DNA of 64,000 bases from Perkinsela sp. pyNocScin1 (GCA_964019655.1 CAXHTR010000004.1:62001-126000), one strand, 5' to 3'; positions 1-10,041 are shown, counted from the stretch's first letter. Program-made: numbers and translations. The notes: a model not told the origin generated them from the letters alone.

Positions 1-70
1 CCTTATGCATCTGTCCATTCGTTCGAAAAATCTTTCATATCAGCTTAAAGGCTCATTGGATAATTCTTTT

Positions 71-1138
71 TTAAATAACTTTCACACTACTCCCTTTGAC
101 ACCAAAGCTCACACGTCGCGGGAACTGACTCTTCTCAATGGTTCCCTCCAGATTCGTGTTTTCCATGCTCAGCGCGGTGATCCCTCTTGGAATTTCGCTC
201 GTCGTGATTGCCCCTCCAATCGCGTTGTCGTCAAGCCGCAGGAACTTGAGGCTCTTCGGCAGCTTGGCGAATGTCACTTCACCGCAGAGTTGGTTGCGGC
301 ACAGTGTGAGCATCTCGAGCCCTTTCGGAAGGTTTTCCAGCGATATTTCCCCGGAAAATTGGTTCTCAACGAGGAGAATCGCAGTGCACGGATCGGGGAA
401 GTCGCTGAGCGCCAGGGACCCCTGAAAACCGTTGTAGGAGAGGTCGATCTTCTGCAACCCACGCGGAAGTTTTTTCGGTGCTAGCGTTCCTCTTAGCGAA
501 TTCGAGGAGATATCGAACTTCTCGAGGCGCTCTGGTAAATTATCGAGTGTCACGCCCCCGAAAAATCGGTTCGAGCCAATGTCGAAAACTTCCATGGTTG
601 TGGGAAGGTCCGACAAGTCTGCGCTTCCCTGAAATGTGTTACTCGCAAAAGTGAGCGAGACCAGGCTCTGTGGTAGCTTCGTGAAGTCTACTTCCCCTGT
701 GAACGCGTTGCCGAAGAGATTGATGCTCTCAAGTTTCGGTGGAAGTAATGCACAGTCGATCGTTCCGGTGAGGACAGGCTCACTGCTCTCCATGTCTATT
801 GTGGTCACAGTGCGCGGCAGCCTATCAAGGTTGACTCGTAATTGAGGAATATCGCCAGCGTCGGGTTCGAACGAGATGAGCTCATCCATGTTGGTCAGGA
901 GGACGCTGACCACGTTCCCATCGTCGCACTCGAGATGGTCCCACTCACTGATCTCGAGAAAGTCACCGTCGTCGTCCTGGAAAGCAGATTTTGCCTCTTC
1001 GTCAAAGTCGGCGATCATGAGCTCCATGAGGGTCTGGTGGGACAGCCCATCAACATCGGCGCGAGACGCGCCAGTGGGGTCTGCAGTGATAAGCAGTGTG
1101 AACATTTGAAGTGAATTTCCGAAGCGTAAAAGCGACAT
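71..1138 (-). CDS. Secreted-type leucine-rich repeat protein
   Basis: A 355-residue protein with a short hydrophobic N-terminal stretch (about residues 4-18), then an acidic cap region (residues about 24-75) with the pattern LSHQTLMELMI ... DGDFLEISEW that is shared with the other LRR genes of this window. From about residue 100 to the end there are roughly ten LRRs of 23 residues, consensus LPxxLxxxxLxxNxFxGxxxL. There is no C-terminal membrane segment, so the product is probably secreted or held by its N-terminus. LRR ligands cannot be predicted from sequence. The cap here lacks the usual WNGVTC cysteine pair (it reads SEWDHLECDDG). The next gene upstream is another LRR gene on the same strand, 400 bp away, so the two are probably tandem paralogues. 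Family assignment is firm; function is unknown. Confidence 0.85.
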   Translation of the reverse strand: MSLLRFGNSLQMFTLLITADPTGASRADVDGLSHQTLMELMIADFDEEAKSAFQDDDGDFLEISEWDHLECDDGNVVSVLLTNMDELISFEPDAGDIPQLRVNLDRLPRTVTTIDMESSEPVLTGTIDCALLPPKLESINLFGNAFTGEVDFTKLPQSLVSLTFASNTFQGSADLSDLPTTMEVFDIGSNRFFGGVTLDNLPERLEKFDISSNSLRGTLAPKKLPRGLQKIDLSYNGFQGSLALSDFPDPCTAILLVENQFSGEISLENLPKGLEMLTLCRNQLCGEVTFAKLPKSLKFLRLDDNAIGGAITTSEIPRGITALSMENTNLEGTIEKSQFPRRVSFGVKGSSVKVI

Positions 1139-1537
1139 AAAAAAGTTTCAAAAAAATCGTTTGAGCACATCATTGAGCACACGCACTTTGTGCGCTGTTT
1201 CTTGCGTCACACTTCTTGAATCTTGACTGGTCGAGAACGAAACTCTTTGGTGAAGGCACATGCATGTTCTTCTTTTGCTTTGAGGTCACGTATAGCTCAT
1301 CTGCTTATCCATGGATGCGGTGTGATTTTCCAGGACCACCTCTTTGCTTGGCTCATTTTGTTATTCAGCTTTTAAGACTTTCGGTTGCTCTAAATGACTT
1401 TATCTTGGAAATTTCCCCGAATTTAGACTGACTATCTCCCTCATGATAAAAGATTACATGAAACAAAATGGCTCAATGGCTCTATTGACCGCCATTACAC
1501 CTCTTTCTCACTCAATCTCAAATCCTTGATTTCAAAT
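1139..1537. other. Intergenic spacer between two LRR genes
   Basis: This stretch holds AT-richer sequence between the two minus-strand LRR genes. I see no coding pattern related to either neighbour and no structured RNA. Confidence 0.5.
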
Positions 1538-2938
1538 TTACTCCTCCTGCATCTGAAGCATCTCGTGAAGCGCCTGCATTGCTGTCGCGCTCACTGTCTG
1601 CCGCGTGATGGGGTTCCCATCGACCAAAGTCTCGATCGCCGGGTTCAGATTCCAGAGGCTTGTGAGCTGATTGCCCGCGAGGTCGAGCTTCTCCATGAAC
1701 GGCACGCCCTCGAGGTCGACTTCCCCCAAAAAAGCGTTGTGCGAGAGATTTATCTCGTTGATCGTCTCTGGCAGTGCTGAGAAGTCCACCGGCCCGCAAA
1801 AATTGTTCCGCATGACCGACAGCATCGTCAGGGCCGGCGGCAGCGTCGTCAGGTCTACGCTCCCCTCAAACTGGTTGTCTTCGATGGAGAACCACATCAG
1901 CGTGCGCGGGAGTGTGCCTGTGTCGAGCTCCCCCGTGAGCTTGTTCTTGTCGACGCACAGGTGGAAAAGCTCTGGCGGGAGCGTGTCGAAGGCAAACGAC
2001 CCCTCGAGCGCGCACTTCTCAAAGCAGATGTCTGTGAGCCGCCGTGGCAACTTTCCAGTGTCAACACTACCGCCAATGTGCAGCCAGTCGGTGCGGAGCA
2101 CCTCGAGATCCTCCGAGAGCCTCGCGAGGTCAAAATCGCCCGAAAACGCATTCTCGCCGATGTGCACTTTTTTCAGCGTTTTCGGGAAGTCCGGCAGGTT
2201 GACTGTGCCGTCCATCCGGTTAGAGGCGACGCTGAACAGGCGGAGCGACGCCGGCGCGTTCTTGAGCGTGGCGTCTCCGTGGAGCTGATTGGAGGTGAAG
2301 TCCAAGTCTTTCAGGGCGGTGTTGAGGCGAGTCAGGTCGATTTCGCCGTGGAACTGGTTCTCTTCGGCGAGGATCTGCTCGAGGGGCTCGGGGAGGTTGC
2401 GCAGATCTACTGTCCCCGTAAAAGCGTTCTTCCGGACGGTGAAGACCGTGAGCTTGCGAGGGAGATCTGACCACGCGAGTGTCCCGTGAAAATTGTTGTT
2501 CGTGATGTCGATGAAGAGAATGCCCGGCGGGAGCGCAGCAACATCAAAGGTTCCCTCGAGCGCGTTGTCGTGCGCTGCGAAGAAGTCGAGCTTTGGTGGG
2601 AGCTCGCGTGTCTTGAGCGTCCCGCGGAGCAAACAGTGGTTAATGATTATCTGAAGGATCGTGTCGGGGAGATACGCGAAGTTGAGGCTGCCCCCGAGGG
2701 CAGCATCTACGTCGTCCTCGTCGAGGTCGATCTCGATGGCAATGACGTCGCCGGCCTCATCGACGCCGACGCCGCCCCACTCGGCGATGTCTCTGTAGTT
2801 GCCGTGCTCGTCGAGAAAGTTCGACTTGTTCTCGACGCCCTCGAAGACGATCTCCATCTGCGCCTGGTGGGAGAGGAGGGACGGGTCGAGGCGGCCGAGT
2901 GCGGGGTCAATGGCTATGATGAGTGCGATGAGGGACAT
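1538..2938 (-). CDS. Long leucine-rich repeat protein, GC-rich coding
   Basis: The start at 2938 (MSLIALIIAIDPALGRLD) is preferred over an upstream in-frame ATG at 3052, because it places the hydrophobic N-terminus and the DPxLGRLDxxxLSHQ cap motif first, as in the paralogues at 62 and 63 kb. The product is 466 residues: cap (about residues 10-75, with HGNYRDIAEWGGVGVDE), then about 15 LRRs of 23 residues with consensus LPxxLxxxxxxxNxFxGxxDL. The cap cysteine of the WNGVTC type is replaced (GGVGVD). Codon third positions are strongly G/C, unlike the LRR genes at the other end of the window, suggesting a highly expressed gene or a different origin. Probably extracellular recognition or adhesion; ligand unknown. 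Confidence 0.87.
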   Translation of the reverse strand: MSLIALIIAIDPALGRLDPSLLSHQAQMEIVFEGVENKSNFLDEHGNYRDIAEWGGVGVDEAGDVIAIEIDLDEDDVDAALGGSLNFAYLPDTILQIIINHCLLRGTLKTRELPPKLDFFAAHDNALEGTFDVAALPPGILFIDITNNNFHGTLAWSDLPRKLTVFTVRKNAFTGTVDLRNLPEPLEQILAEENQFHGEIDLTRLNTALKDLDFTSNQLHGDATLKNAPASLRLFSVASNRMDGTVNLPDFPKTLKKVHIGENAFSGDFDLARLSEDLEVLRTDWLHIGGSVDTGKLPRRLTDICFEKCALEGSFAFDTLPPELFHLCVDKNKLTGELDTGTLPRTLMWFSIEDNQFEGSVDLTTLPPALTMLSVMRNNFCGPVDFSALPETINEINLSHNAFLGEVDLEGVPFMEKLDLAGNQLTSLWNLNPAIETLVDGNPITRQTVSATAMQALHEMLQMQEE

Positions 2939-4813
2939 TGTTGACTGAAAATAAAAGGAAAGGACATGATCTGATGTTTCAAGCTTTAAAGTATTCGGGC
3001 TGAGGAGAACGATGGAAGGGTACATGGTGATGGACCTCGTTGAGATTGGCATATCATTATGACAAGATGCGATGAAGACTTCGAAAGCGTGGAGACGTGT
3101 TCGAGCTCGTTTTGGTCGTTAATGTAGTGAATGAGATTGCATTGCTAATTTTTTTTGAAATATAGACAAAAGCACCGCAGGTACGCTGTTCAAGCCGATC
3201 GCCAGTAACGCTGAGAAAGATCGGAATACTGAGCTATCTGCTGGGAATGCCATGGCTGCTATGCATTTTTAGCTTGAGCACAACAATGTACAGGACAGGA
3301 CCTGATTTCGAGCACGAAGCCTCTACGGGAGCAAAAACAGTTAGTGGGTCGACCGAACGGGCACAATTCACAGCACCACCACTGCAGTGTGCGAACGGTG
3401 GCGGGGCTTTATGCTGTCGATAGCATGATTTATTTTTGATGAGGTCAGAGGTGTTCTTCTTTGACATAATCTTTTACAGCTATGAAAAGCGTAATCAGCT
3501 ATGAAATCAGCAACAGAGAAGACTATGTTCGCTCTGTAGAAAATCAGAATCGTCAAAGTTTCGTAGCTAAACTTCGGTGCACCATAACTTTGGCACCCGC
3601 ACCTTCTGGTTCTTTTTGTGACGCAGCGACTGCGTAGAGTGCTCCCACGTCACATGATGGCATGGTGTTCACCGTAGATTGCAATGCGCTAATTTTTTGG
3701 AGAGAGTATTCGCTCTAGTCGCTTCCCAACGCAAAAGGTTTTTCGCTCCATCTACTTGATAACATCTTGCAGTGCTTTCGGCTGAACCCACTTTTTCTAA
3801 GAACCCATCTATCACCTAATTGCATCAGCACTTGGCTGAATTAAATGGCCGCAATGTTTCCAAATACATTATATATATAATATACCATACTAGGAAGTCT
3901 CGCTCTTTGGCTCTCTTTCAGATTCCTGAAGGCCATGGCGCGGCATTGATGCTGCCGTATCTTTTCCCTCTTTCTTAGTGAAAATATTGTACCCTTGGAG
4001 GGTGCTGATCGTTTTATACTAGTGAAAGAGCAAAAAAGTATCGCAAAACCATGCGTAAAGATAGAGCCGATCGCAAGCACTGCCATTCTCGTTAAGAAAA
4101 GCAGAAAGTAGCAACTACGTTCATCGAATCCTATCCTAGGAGACAATGATCACTGAATAGAAACACCCTGTATCAAGGGTATCTCATATGAGCTTTAGGA
4201 TTTGAGGGTTGTGGTTGAGCTTCGTTCCAGGTTTCTCTATAGAGACCGCCTTAAGCTCGGTCAGATTGGCACCGTGCCGTGCGCATATAAGCCATGCCTT
4301 TTTATTCGCACGCTCATCCGGAACGTTCAAGCCACAAAATTGATCGACTGGTATTGAACGACAGTCACAGGCTTCGCATACTCGCTGCTGGTCTCGATAA
4401 GGCCATATTTCGTCTCTCAAATATAACCCTGCGCGATCACGTCAGCGAGAAAGGCATTGTATACCGCTCTATGGAATCAAATGTGGGACCACTGAGCAAC
4501 GTCCTGTGCGTTTATCTTCCTCGCGAAGAACCTGAAGCTCTCGTTCTTCATCTATTTTGCTTAGTATGCGCGAGTTCGTACAAGATCTGCGCCTCCTACG
4601 CATACCACTTTCTACAGCAATTACGAGCTTTCACAGCATGTACACGTGCTCAAGTTTCACCGGATTCAGCGAGTGAAGAGTGTGCGAGAAAAGCGTTGCG
4701 CTTCTATTGTGCCTCGTGATGAGGCTACAATGCAGCAGCATCTCGAGAACGTGCGGAGGCCCCGCAGACGTGCCAGACAGATTGCAACGAACGTCACGCA
4801 GTCAGTTTTCACC
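2939..4813. other. Intergenic region with no supported gene
   Basis: Between the second LRR gene and the outer edge of the inverted duplication there are only short open frames (for example 3841-4146 minus with two hydrophobic stretches, 4184-4420 minus, and 4294-4719 plus). None resembles a family I recognise, and none is repeated elsewhere in the window. I see no tRNA-like cloverleaf. Treat as non-coding or decayed. Confidence 0.4.
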
Positions 4814-5205
4814 GAAGTCGGAGATACTCATACTGCGCCAAACGAAAGTACGCTCAACCGTCCTGCCATGCCTACGCGACCCGCGCCCTTTCCACTTATC
4901 GTCGTGCCTACGCTACCCGTGCCCCGCCACTTGTGCACACCGATCCTGGCAGCTCCTCGCCCCCGAAGTACTGTGTAAGACGTACTGTGCATGACGACGG
5001 CTTGGCTCGGAAAAGGATTCGTTCATTTGATCACCTGGCTCGCGAAAGGGCTCGGTAGTGCGCTCACACTGTGCGTTCTGTACGATTACGTACACTATAT
5101 CATTTCTGCAAATGAGCTCCGGAGACGTTCGTCGACTTGCTCCATAAACTTGCTTTGCTTATTCATGCGTTGAGTCCAAGCAGTTGTGGGAAATAATTCA
5201 CTCTG

Positions 5206-5472
5206 TTGACTGTGTTGACTGGCCTCATTATAATATTTAAAAACCGCGTAAACCTCCAGATCACAGAGCTCGCACAAAAGGTGAACGAGTGTCAGCGTGC
5301 CCTGTGTATACTTAATCTTATGGGCACTGAGGCAAAGTTTGCCGGCTTCCTGCGCATGCTTTGCCTCTTCGGCTATTTCAGCTCTGGAGAGTGGCGGCCG
5401 ATGTTCGGGAATTCGGCCTGGCGGTTTGTCATGATGATGGCTGGCTCACTTATTCTGCTCCTATATGTTTGA
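5206..5472 (+). CDS. Small hydrophobic protein, candidate membrane protein
   Basis: An 88-residue open frame with a hydrophobic N-terminal helix, an amphipathic middle and a strongly hydrophobic C-terminus (MMMAGSLILLLYV), which predicts one or two membrane segments. A second short frame just upstream (4991-5173, 60 residues, MTTAWLGKGFVHLITWLAKG start) is of the same character and may be part of the same decayed gene. Both frames are intact in the right arm too (47545-47811 and 47844-48026). No family is recognised. Intactness in a recent duplicate is weak evidence of function. Confidence 0.3.
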   Translation: MTVLTGLIIIFKNRVNLQITELAQKVNECQRALCILNLMGTEAKFAGFLRMLCLFGYFSSGEWRPMFGNSAWRFVMMMAGSLILLLYV

Positions 5473-5749
5473 AAAGGTTCGCTCTTTGTGACAGCTTTGT
5501 GTTGGTCGTCACAGTTGGCGTGACAAGCAATCACAAGATTCACAAAGCGCGTGGGAGGGCGAAGACACGATTGGTCTTATGAGCCGCAGGGGGTCTTTGG
5601 GTCTGCCTTTCACTCCACTGATTGCGGAGATCTACACCGAATGCCTTGTAGCGCTCTGTGCGGCGCCACTTCTGGAGTGGAGAATATGGAGTGGTCTTCA
5701 CTTCGAGGTGATGTTTGATCCTCACCTTAATCTTCTCTATGCGCAGTGA
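5465..5749 (+). pseudogene. WEGE-motif gene, left copy with premature stop
   Basis: The right-arm copy (47268-47552, minus) encodes an open 94-residue protein beginning MFEKVRSLRQL and containing SAWEGEDTIGLMSRRGSL. In this left copy codon 9 is TGA because base 5489 is T where the right arm has the equivalent of C (CGA to TGA). The WEGE...GL motif recurs in several other broken genes of the window (near 6830, 11510, 15270, 34400). No function is known. Confidence 0.5.
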
Positions 5750-6004
5750 ATCTGCAGTCATTAAGGAATGAAAGGCATGTAGCAGCCCGGGCTGATCTCT
5801 ACGCATAAGGCTGCGATACTCCATCATCAGCGTCGCGAAACGTTCGGGCTATTCGCTCGCGTGTGCCTGTTTTTCTGCACAGCGCGAACCTTATCTCGGC
5901 TCACTTCCTGGTGACCTTCTCTTGCAACGTCTTGCAAAGGGCGAGAGGCCCTGGACGCCGTAAAGCCCATCGGAAAAAACAAGAGTGGTCACCAACCCTC
6001 CCGT

Positions 6005-6184
6005 ATGAAGCTCAACAAGCCCCAAAATGTACCTTGCCCTCGGTGCCATGGGGCGTGGCAAGCTGCCCCCAGTGAAAATGCGAGCGAGGCCCCGCCAATC
6101 CAGAAAATTGCAGCGAAAGTGTCTCCGGTTTCAGTAGATTTGGCGCTGGTGTTTGTTAACTACTTGATTGTCTGTGGGTCATAG
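6005..6184 (+). CDS. Short CPRC-containing open frame
   Basis: A 59-residue frame starting MKLNKPQNVPCPRCHGAW, with one CxxC knuckle of zinc-ribbon type near the start and a hydrophobic C-terminus (about VDLALVFVNYLIVC). The mirrored copy is 46833-47012. A second C-x2-C pair is absent, so a complete zinc ribbon is not present; it may be the end of a longer decayed gene, since coding-like sequence (EALDAVKPIGKNKSG) runs in frame upstream. Function unknown. Confidence 0.25.
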   Translation: MKLNKPQNVPCPRCHGAWQAAPSENASEAPPIQKIAAKVSPVSVDLALVFVNYLIVCGS

Positions 6185-6473
6185 ATGGTCGTTACGCGGC
6201 TTGTTCGCTTCCTGTACCCTGTAATATCACGAGATGCCGCCGTATTGATTATGACTGGATTACCCAGCACAAACGTAATGATTCTGCTGTATAAAAATTG
6301 AGCTTGCATAGGCAGAACTCTGTAGCATGGTGTGGAGCACCTCGGGCACGAGGCGTGGCCCTGGTGCAGCGGTGCAATACCACGTGCCTGCCATGTGGAC
6401 TGAAAGCCAGACAATGCTTCACCCTCCCTTTACCATCCGTTGGCTTATCCATCATTATGTATGAATCCTTCAT

Positions 6474-7001
6474 ATGAGCAGCAGTTACAAGGTGGAAATC
6501 GCATATAAACTCGCATTGTTCTCAGCATACAACAGATTTACTGATAAAAATGGTCATCTAACATTGGATGGCCGCATGGAATTAGAGCGACTGCTGAGGG
6601 AGATACTGAAGAATTGAGAGAATTTTGAAGCTCCAGACATTGCAAAAAAATTAGGGGTAAGCTCGAGGTTGGTCAACGCGGAGCTCAACAAAAACGGCTC
6701 TCCTGGGAAACCATACTGTGCCGTTGCTGCGCAGAAGAAAGGAGATGGTCGCGTCGCAAAAGCGCAGCAGCAGCATATTATGCTCATTCTGCTACAAGCG
6801 ATGCCCTTGACGGCCCTACTGCGGCATTCGGCATGGGAGGGTGGCAGAGTGACTGGCTTCATCCCTGCCATAGGGGATAGACTCGCTTGGGTCCCACATC
6901 GAGCACTACGGAGCAGCTGCAAAGCTCGCGGTGCCGCTCGAACCTTCACAGAGCGGATGCCCGCCCCGCTGTCCCAGGTTCACAAACGCTACCAACCTTG
7001 A
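6474..7001 (+). pseudogene. Z-alpha-like winged-helix gene with one stop
   Basis: A single frame of 176 codons starting ATGAGCAGCAGT is interrupted only by TGA at 6615-6617 (codon 48). After the stop it reads EAPDIAKKLGVSSRLVNAEL and then a short wing GSPGKPYCAV. This matches the layout of Z-alpha winged-helix domains (ADAR1, ZBP1, PKZ): IAxxLG turn, recognition helix with a VN pair, then a P-x-x-P-aromatic wing. The canonical Tyr after the Asn is replaced by Asn, and the beta hairpin is short, so Z-nucleic-acid binding is uncertain. Downstream in the same frame lies the WEGE-type motif AWEGGRVTGF. The right-arm copy (46017-46543) lacks the stop but has a 1-bp indel at the same place. The assignment as a winged helix is moderate; Z-alpha is inference. 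Confidence 0.45.
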
Positions 7002-7040
7002 AGTATCGAAGGGCGCATGGGCGCCGCAGGTTAGCTCGCC

Positions 7041-7358
7041 ATGCAGCAAGACATGTTCGAGGAAACGCAGCACGCAGTTGAGGAAGAAGTCACGAGAATT
7101 CCGCATGAGGAGGAAGCCTCAAGATGTGGACGAGGCGGCTTCCGAAAGAGCACGACGCGGAAGAGCAGATAATGTTTGCCAAACGTGTATCAAGGGATTT
7201 CCGAAAGTTTCAGGGAAGAAAAGGCTTACGCTACCCTCCAGATCCTTCACGGGGAGGCATGCGGCTTTTCCAATGCGCTTGGCCAGATCTCGCAGAGTCT
7301 CAAAGCGTTTCGAGCTTTCTTCGCAGCCAAGCGTAGCGGCTGCGTCCCTGCATGCTGA
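7041..7358 (+). pseudogene. Coiled-coil family gene (GFxNALG motif), broken
   Basis: The frame starts MQQDMFEETQHAVEEE, has TAA at 7170-7172, then continues with ILHGEACGFSNALGQISQSL and LKAFRAFFAAKRSG. This second half is clearly related to the intact gene at 10042 (LLHVQERGFYNALGEIAQNI, TFRDLF), so both belong to one helical family. The stop is conserved in the two right-hand copies (39518-39835 and 45660-45977), so it predates the duplication. Function unknown. Confidence 0.45.
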
Positions 7359-7875
7359 GCTCGTTTCCCCTGGGGCCCTCCTGACGCCCGACGATGCTGA
7401 GCTGAAACCGTCTGCTTCTTTAGCTTCGTGGCAGTTTAGCCCACTATTCTTTCCTTTTTCGACGGAGCAGATGGAAACACTCGATGAATAGATAAGAGAT
7501 CAAAGAGAACATGCAAGGGAGTTCCGAATCATAGGCTCGATCGCTGGAGCTTTTATATCTATTCAGATCTCTACGCCAATTTTCCCAGGTGCAGAGTGTT
7601 TTCATCAATGATATCATGCTTGCGCTGGATGGTTAAAATCTGCATGATTGCATGCACGAGCATCGAATCGAGCCCATAAGAAAAACCAGGAATGGCGACG
7701 CCCCCTCGCGCTGTTGTATTATTCGGGCTGCATCCATACTGCTGCTGCTGTACTTTCGGGAGGGGTCCCTTGTATGAGTGTGCTCGAGAAGAGCCCGCAG
7801 TCGCCCCCGGAATTCCCCATGAGCCGCCAGTAGCGGAGGAAACTTATCCTGCCGTAGTCGTGAACGAGGGTCTCA

Positions 7876-8238
7876 ATGCTGACAAACAACGTGAGGCTGA
7901 AGCTATGTGCTGCAGGAGTCATGTCTCCAGCACAAGAGCTGGCAAAGTACTATGTTCGCAAATTAGGAGATTTATTCGATATTAACAACGAAGAGATTGA
8001 AAAAGTCAGCGCGGTCAGTCGCCAATGGGATGCAATTATAAGCTTGTTTCGTTGGTTTCCGCCACAGCCTGCTGAAGACATAGAGGTACACGATGTGCCG
8101 AACCCTTTTTATCGCTTTGAAGTCTTTGGCGCCGAAGGGTCTTATTCCAATACATTTTCGAACAGTATTGGAGGTGCTGTGTCGGCTGATGAAATACACA
8201 CCCCGAATTCTTTCGGATATCCACTGTTCGGAGTATAG
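7876..8238 (+). CDS. Hypothetical 120-residue protein, three identical copies
   Basis: The predicted protein (start MLTNNVRLKLCAAGVMSP) has a helical N-terminal half with a heptad-like DLFDINNEEIEKVSAVSRQW stretch and a glycine/serine/aromatic-rich C-terminal half. The protein is identical in the copies at 38644-39006 and 44784-45146. Immediately upstream in another frame (7692-7985) is a REEPAVAPG...PPVAEE repeat of the kind found in the 309-residue protein next door, so the true gene may start earlier with a frameshift. No known domain. Expression is untested. Confidence 0.45.
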   Translation: MLTNNVRLKLCAAGVMSPAQELAKYYVRKLGDLFDINNEEIEKVSAVSRQWDAIISLFRWFPPQPAEDIEVHDVPNPFYRFEVFGAEGSYSNTFSNSIGGAVSADEIHTPNSFGYPLFGV

Positions 8239-8486
8239 GAGCAAGCATTCACCTGTGCCTAAGTTTCGCAGTTTTCATGTTCTTTTTCATGTCGCTCTTT
8301 CCCCCAGATTATTGAGGCAGCACTATACGGTGTATGAAATTCAAAAATTCTGCTTCCTTTTCTTTCTCGGTTCACTATTTTTGGCTTTTACACGCCGGGG
8401 GTCAAGCGCCCTTCCCGCAGCGTTCTGCATGGATAGGCGCGCTGTGTAGGTGGGTGAATGAGCGATTGGTCTGAAACCTTTGCCAT

Positions 8487-9416
8487 GTGACAGCAGGAAC
8501 ATCCTCGAGCTCCGCGAAAAATGGCATCGCGCGCCATTGCGATCATTGCGCATGTATGACCTCTGAGCTACCTGACTCTGCGCGCGTGAGTCGCAGACAA
8601 ATTTCTGCACTCGACATCGCAGCGATCTTGCAGCTCCCGCACGATCAAAGAGATTTAGGCAATGATCTGTTTCGGTGCTTAAGCGAAGGCCCATGGATAT
8701 GCTCTGATCGAGAGTTCGGCACAGTTGTTCATCATTTCTTGGAATCGGGTCTTTGCCTCCCCAATATTGTTGATGCAGTGGCGGAGATGTTTGATGACAA
8801 ACGTCCACTTACTGTGGGAACACTCAGGTCCCATTTGAGAGTGAAGCGAAAGCTTAGAGAGTCTTCTCTGACTCGCAGGACCCACAGTGAACAAATCCCA
8901 CCAAAGGAGCCCGGGAAAAAGGGCAAAAAATCAAATCAAATCTCTGAGAAAGCTATTGTTTCTCCCATCGAGCCGTCCCGAGCAGTAACACGCGAAGAAC
9001 CTGCTGTAGCTGAGGCAGCCCTAGCAAAGCCATGTGAAGAGCCAGTTGTAGCTGAAATGCGGTCACCCCTTAGCGAACAACGTAAACAATCTGCAGCACC
9101 TGAGGGCAACCTCCGCGAAGAACCTCCGGAACATGAGGACGAAATCTCAGCTGTGCGGCTTCCAGACAACCCAATTGTAGCTGAGACTGGGCAGCACCCC
9201 GCAATTCCCTTCGATGACCCAACCCAACTCGATTTTCAAAGGCCCCTTGCAGAACCGCGCGAAGATTCTGCTGCAGTTCAGAATGGCTCACTGCTTGGAG
9301 TGCCAATCGACGAGCCCCATGCACATGAGGGACAGACTCTCCGAATCGAGCAGCAACAGCCTACGGCTAAAGTCGCTCGACAGGGACTCTTTCTTCTTTT
9401 TCCAAGGCTTTACTAA
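8487..9416 (+). CDS. HTH-like domain protein with EPxVAE repeats
   Basis: A 309-residue open frame kept in all three copies (also 37466-38395 and 43606-44535). Order: serine-rich start with a HCDHCACM cysteine/histidine cluster (about residues 17-24); the recurrent HTH-like domain (about 70-125: GPWICSDREF, VVHHFLESGLCLPNIVDAV, then PLTVGTLRSHLRVKRKL); a lysine-rich stretch (KEPGKKGKKSNQ) that could be a nuclear signal; then an acidic/proline-rich tail with repeats EEPAVAE, EEPVVAE, DNPIVAE. The domain order suggests a nucleic-acid-binding or adaptor protein. Residues about 180-210 differ strongly between the left copy and the two right copies although the rest is nearly identical. Function unknown; coding status is fairly well supported because three copies stay open. 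Confidence 0.6.
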   Translation: MTAGTSSSSAKNGIARHCDHCACMTSELPDSARVSRRQISALDIAAILQLPHDQRDLGNDLFRCLSEGPWICSDREFGTVVHHFLESGLCLPNIVDAVAEMFDDKRPLTVGTLRSHLRVKRKLRESSLTRRTHSEQIPPKEPGKKGKKSNQISEKAIVSPIEPSRAVTREEPAVAEAALAKPCEEPVVAEMRSPLSEQRKQSAAPEGNLREEPPEHEDEISAVRLPDNPIVAETGQHPAIPFDDPTQLDFQRPLAEPREDSAAVQNGSLLGVPIDEPHAHEGQTLRIEQQQPTAKVARQGLFLLFPRLY

Positions 9417-9572
9417 CCCCTGTTACCCAGAATTTTACCCAGCTTCGTTCCTCAAATAGTCATGCGCTGAATTTTTTACATGCGTAGTAACGTGCGAGCA
9501 AGAGGCAAACTCGGTTAAAATCTCAAGAGTTTATGACTAATCTTGAAGATCGTAACGTCATATGCGCTATTA

Positions 9573-9812
9573 TCACTGGCAGAAGTTAATTTGCGCTTGT
9601 CCCCAGGATTCGCTTGCACGCAAACATTGATGGCTCTTGCAGTAGCTTTCAGGAATCAAATGAAACCTCGGCCCAAAATTCACAAACTCATACGTTCCGT
9701 CCCGTGTCTGCCATTTGTATAGAACCCTCCAAAGCATACCCAGTGATAACCATTCTCCGTTGTATTTCACGACCACCGAATTACCGACCTTGCGCTCTTG
9801 CACCCTATGCAA
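9573..9812 (-). CDS. Small basic protein, antisense to neighbours
   Basis: A 79-residue minus-strand frame (start MHRVQERKVGNSVVVKY) with an alternating hydrophobic pattern that looks like a small beta-rich domain (NGEWLSLGMLWRVLYKWQTR then GTYEFVNFG). It is open in the copies at 37070-37309 and 43210-43449 with only conservative changes. An alternative plus-strand frame (9614-9937) is also open but has poorer composition. The fold cannot be named; a Tudor-like barrel is only a guess. Confidence 0.35.
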   Translation of the reverse strand: MHRVQERKVGNSVVVKYNGEWLSLGMLWRVLYKWQTRDGTYEFVNFGPRFHLIPESYCKSHQCLRASESWGQAQINFCQ

Positions 9813-10041
9813 TGACCTCGATCTTGCTTCATTGCAAAGACCTTGGTTGTTCCCCGAAGATTCTACCCTCCTTTATACTCAAGCAGCAAGTGCACTCCGG
9901 GGATAGTAGGCGTGCGAGCATTGCGAAAACAAGGTGAATATCGTCTTCGCCCGTGTAGTAGGACCACTACATAGTTAGTTTTTGGTGCGGTTGTCACTCT
10001 GCTCTTTATCCTATATTTTTTATTTTCTTTACGCAACCAGA

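Noticed and set aside
8341-8808. 155-residue minus-strand frame opposite the 309-residue gene
   Set aside because: It overlaps the better supported HTH-like gene over its conserved domain and has no recognisable features.
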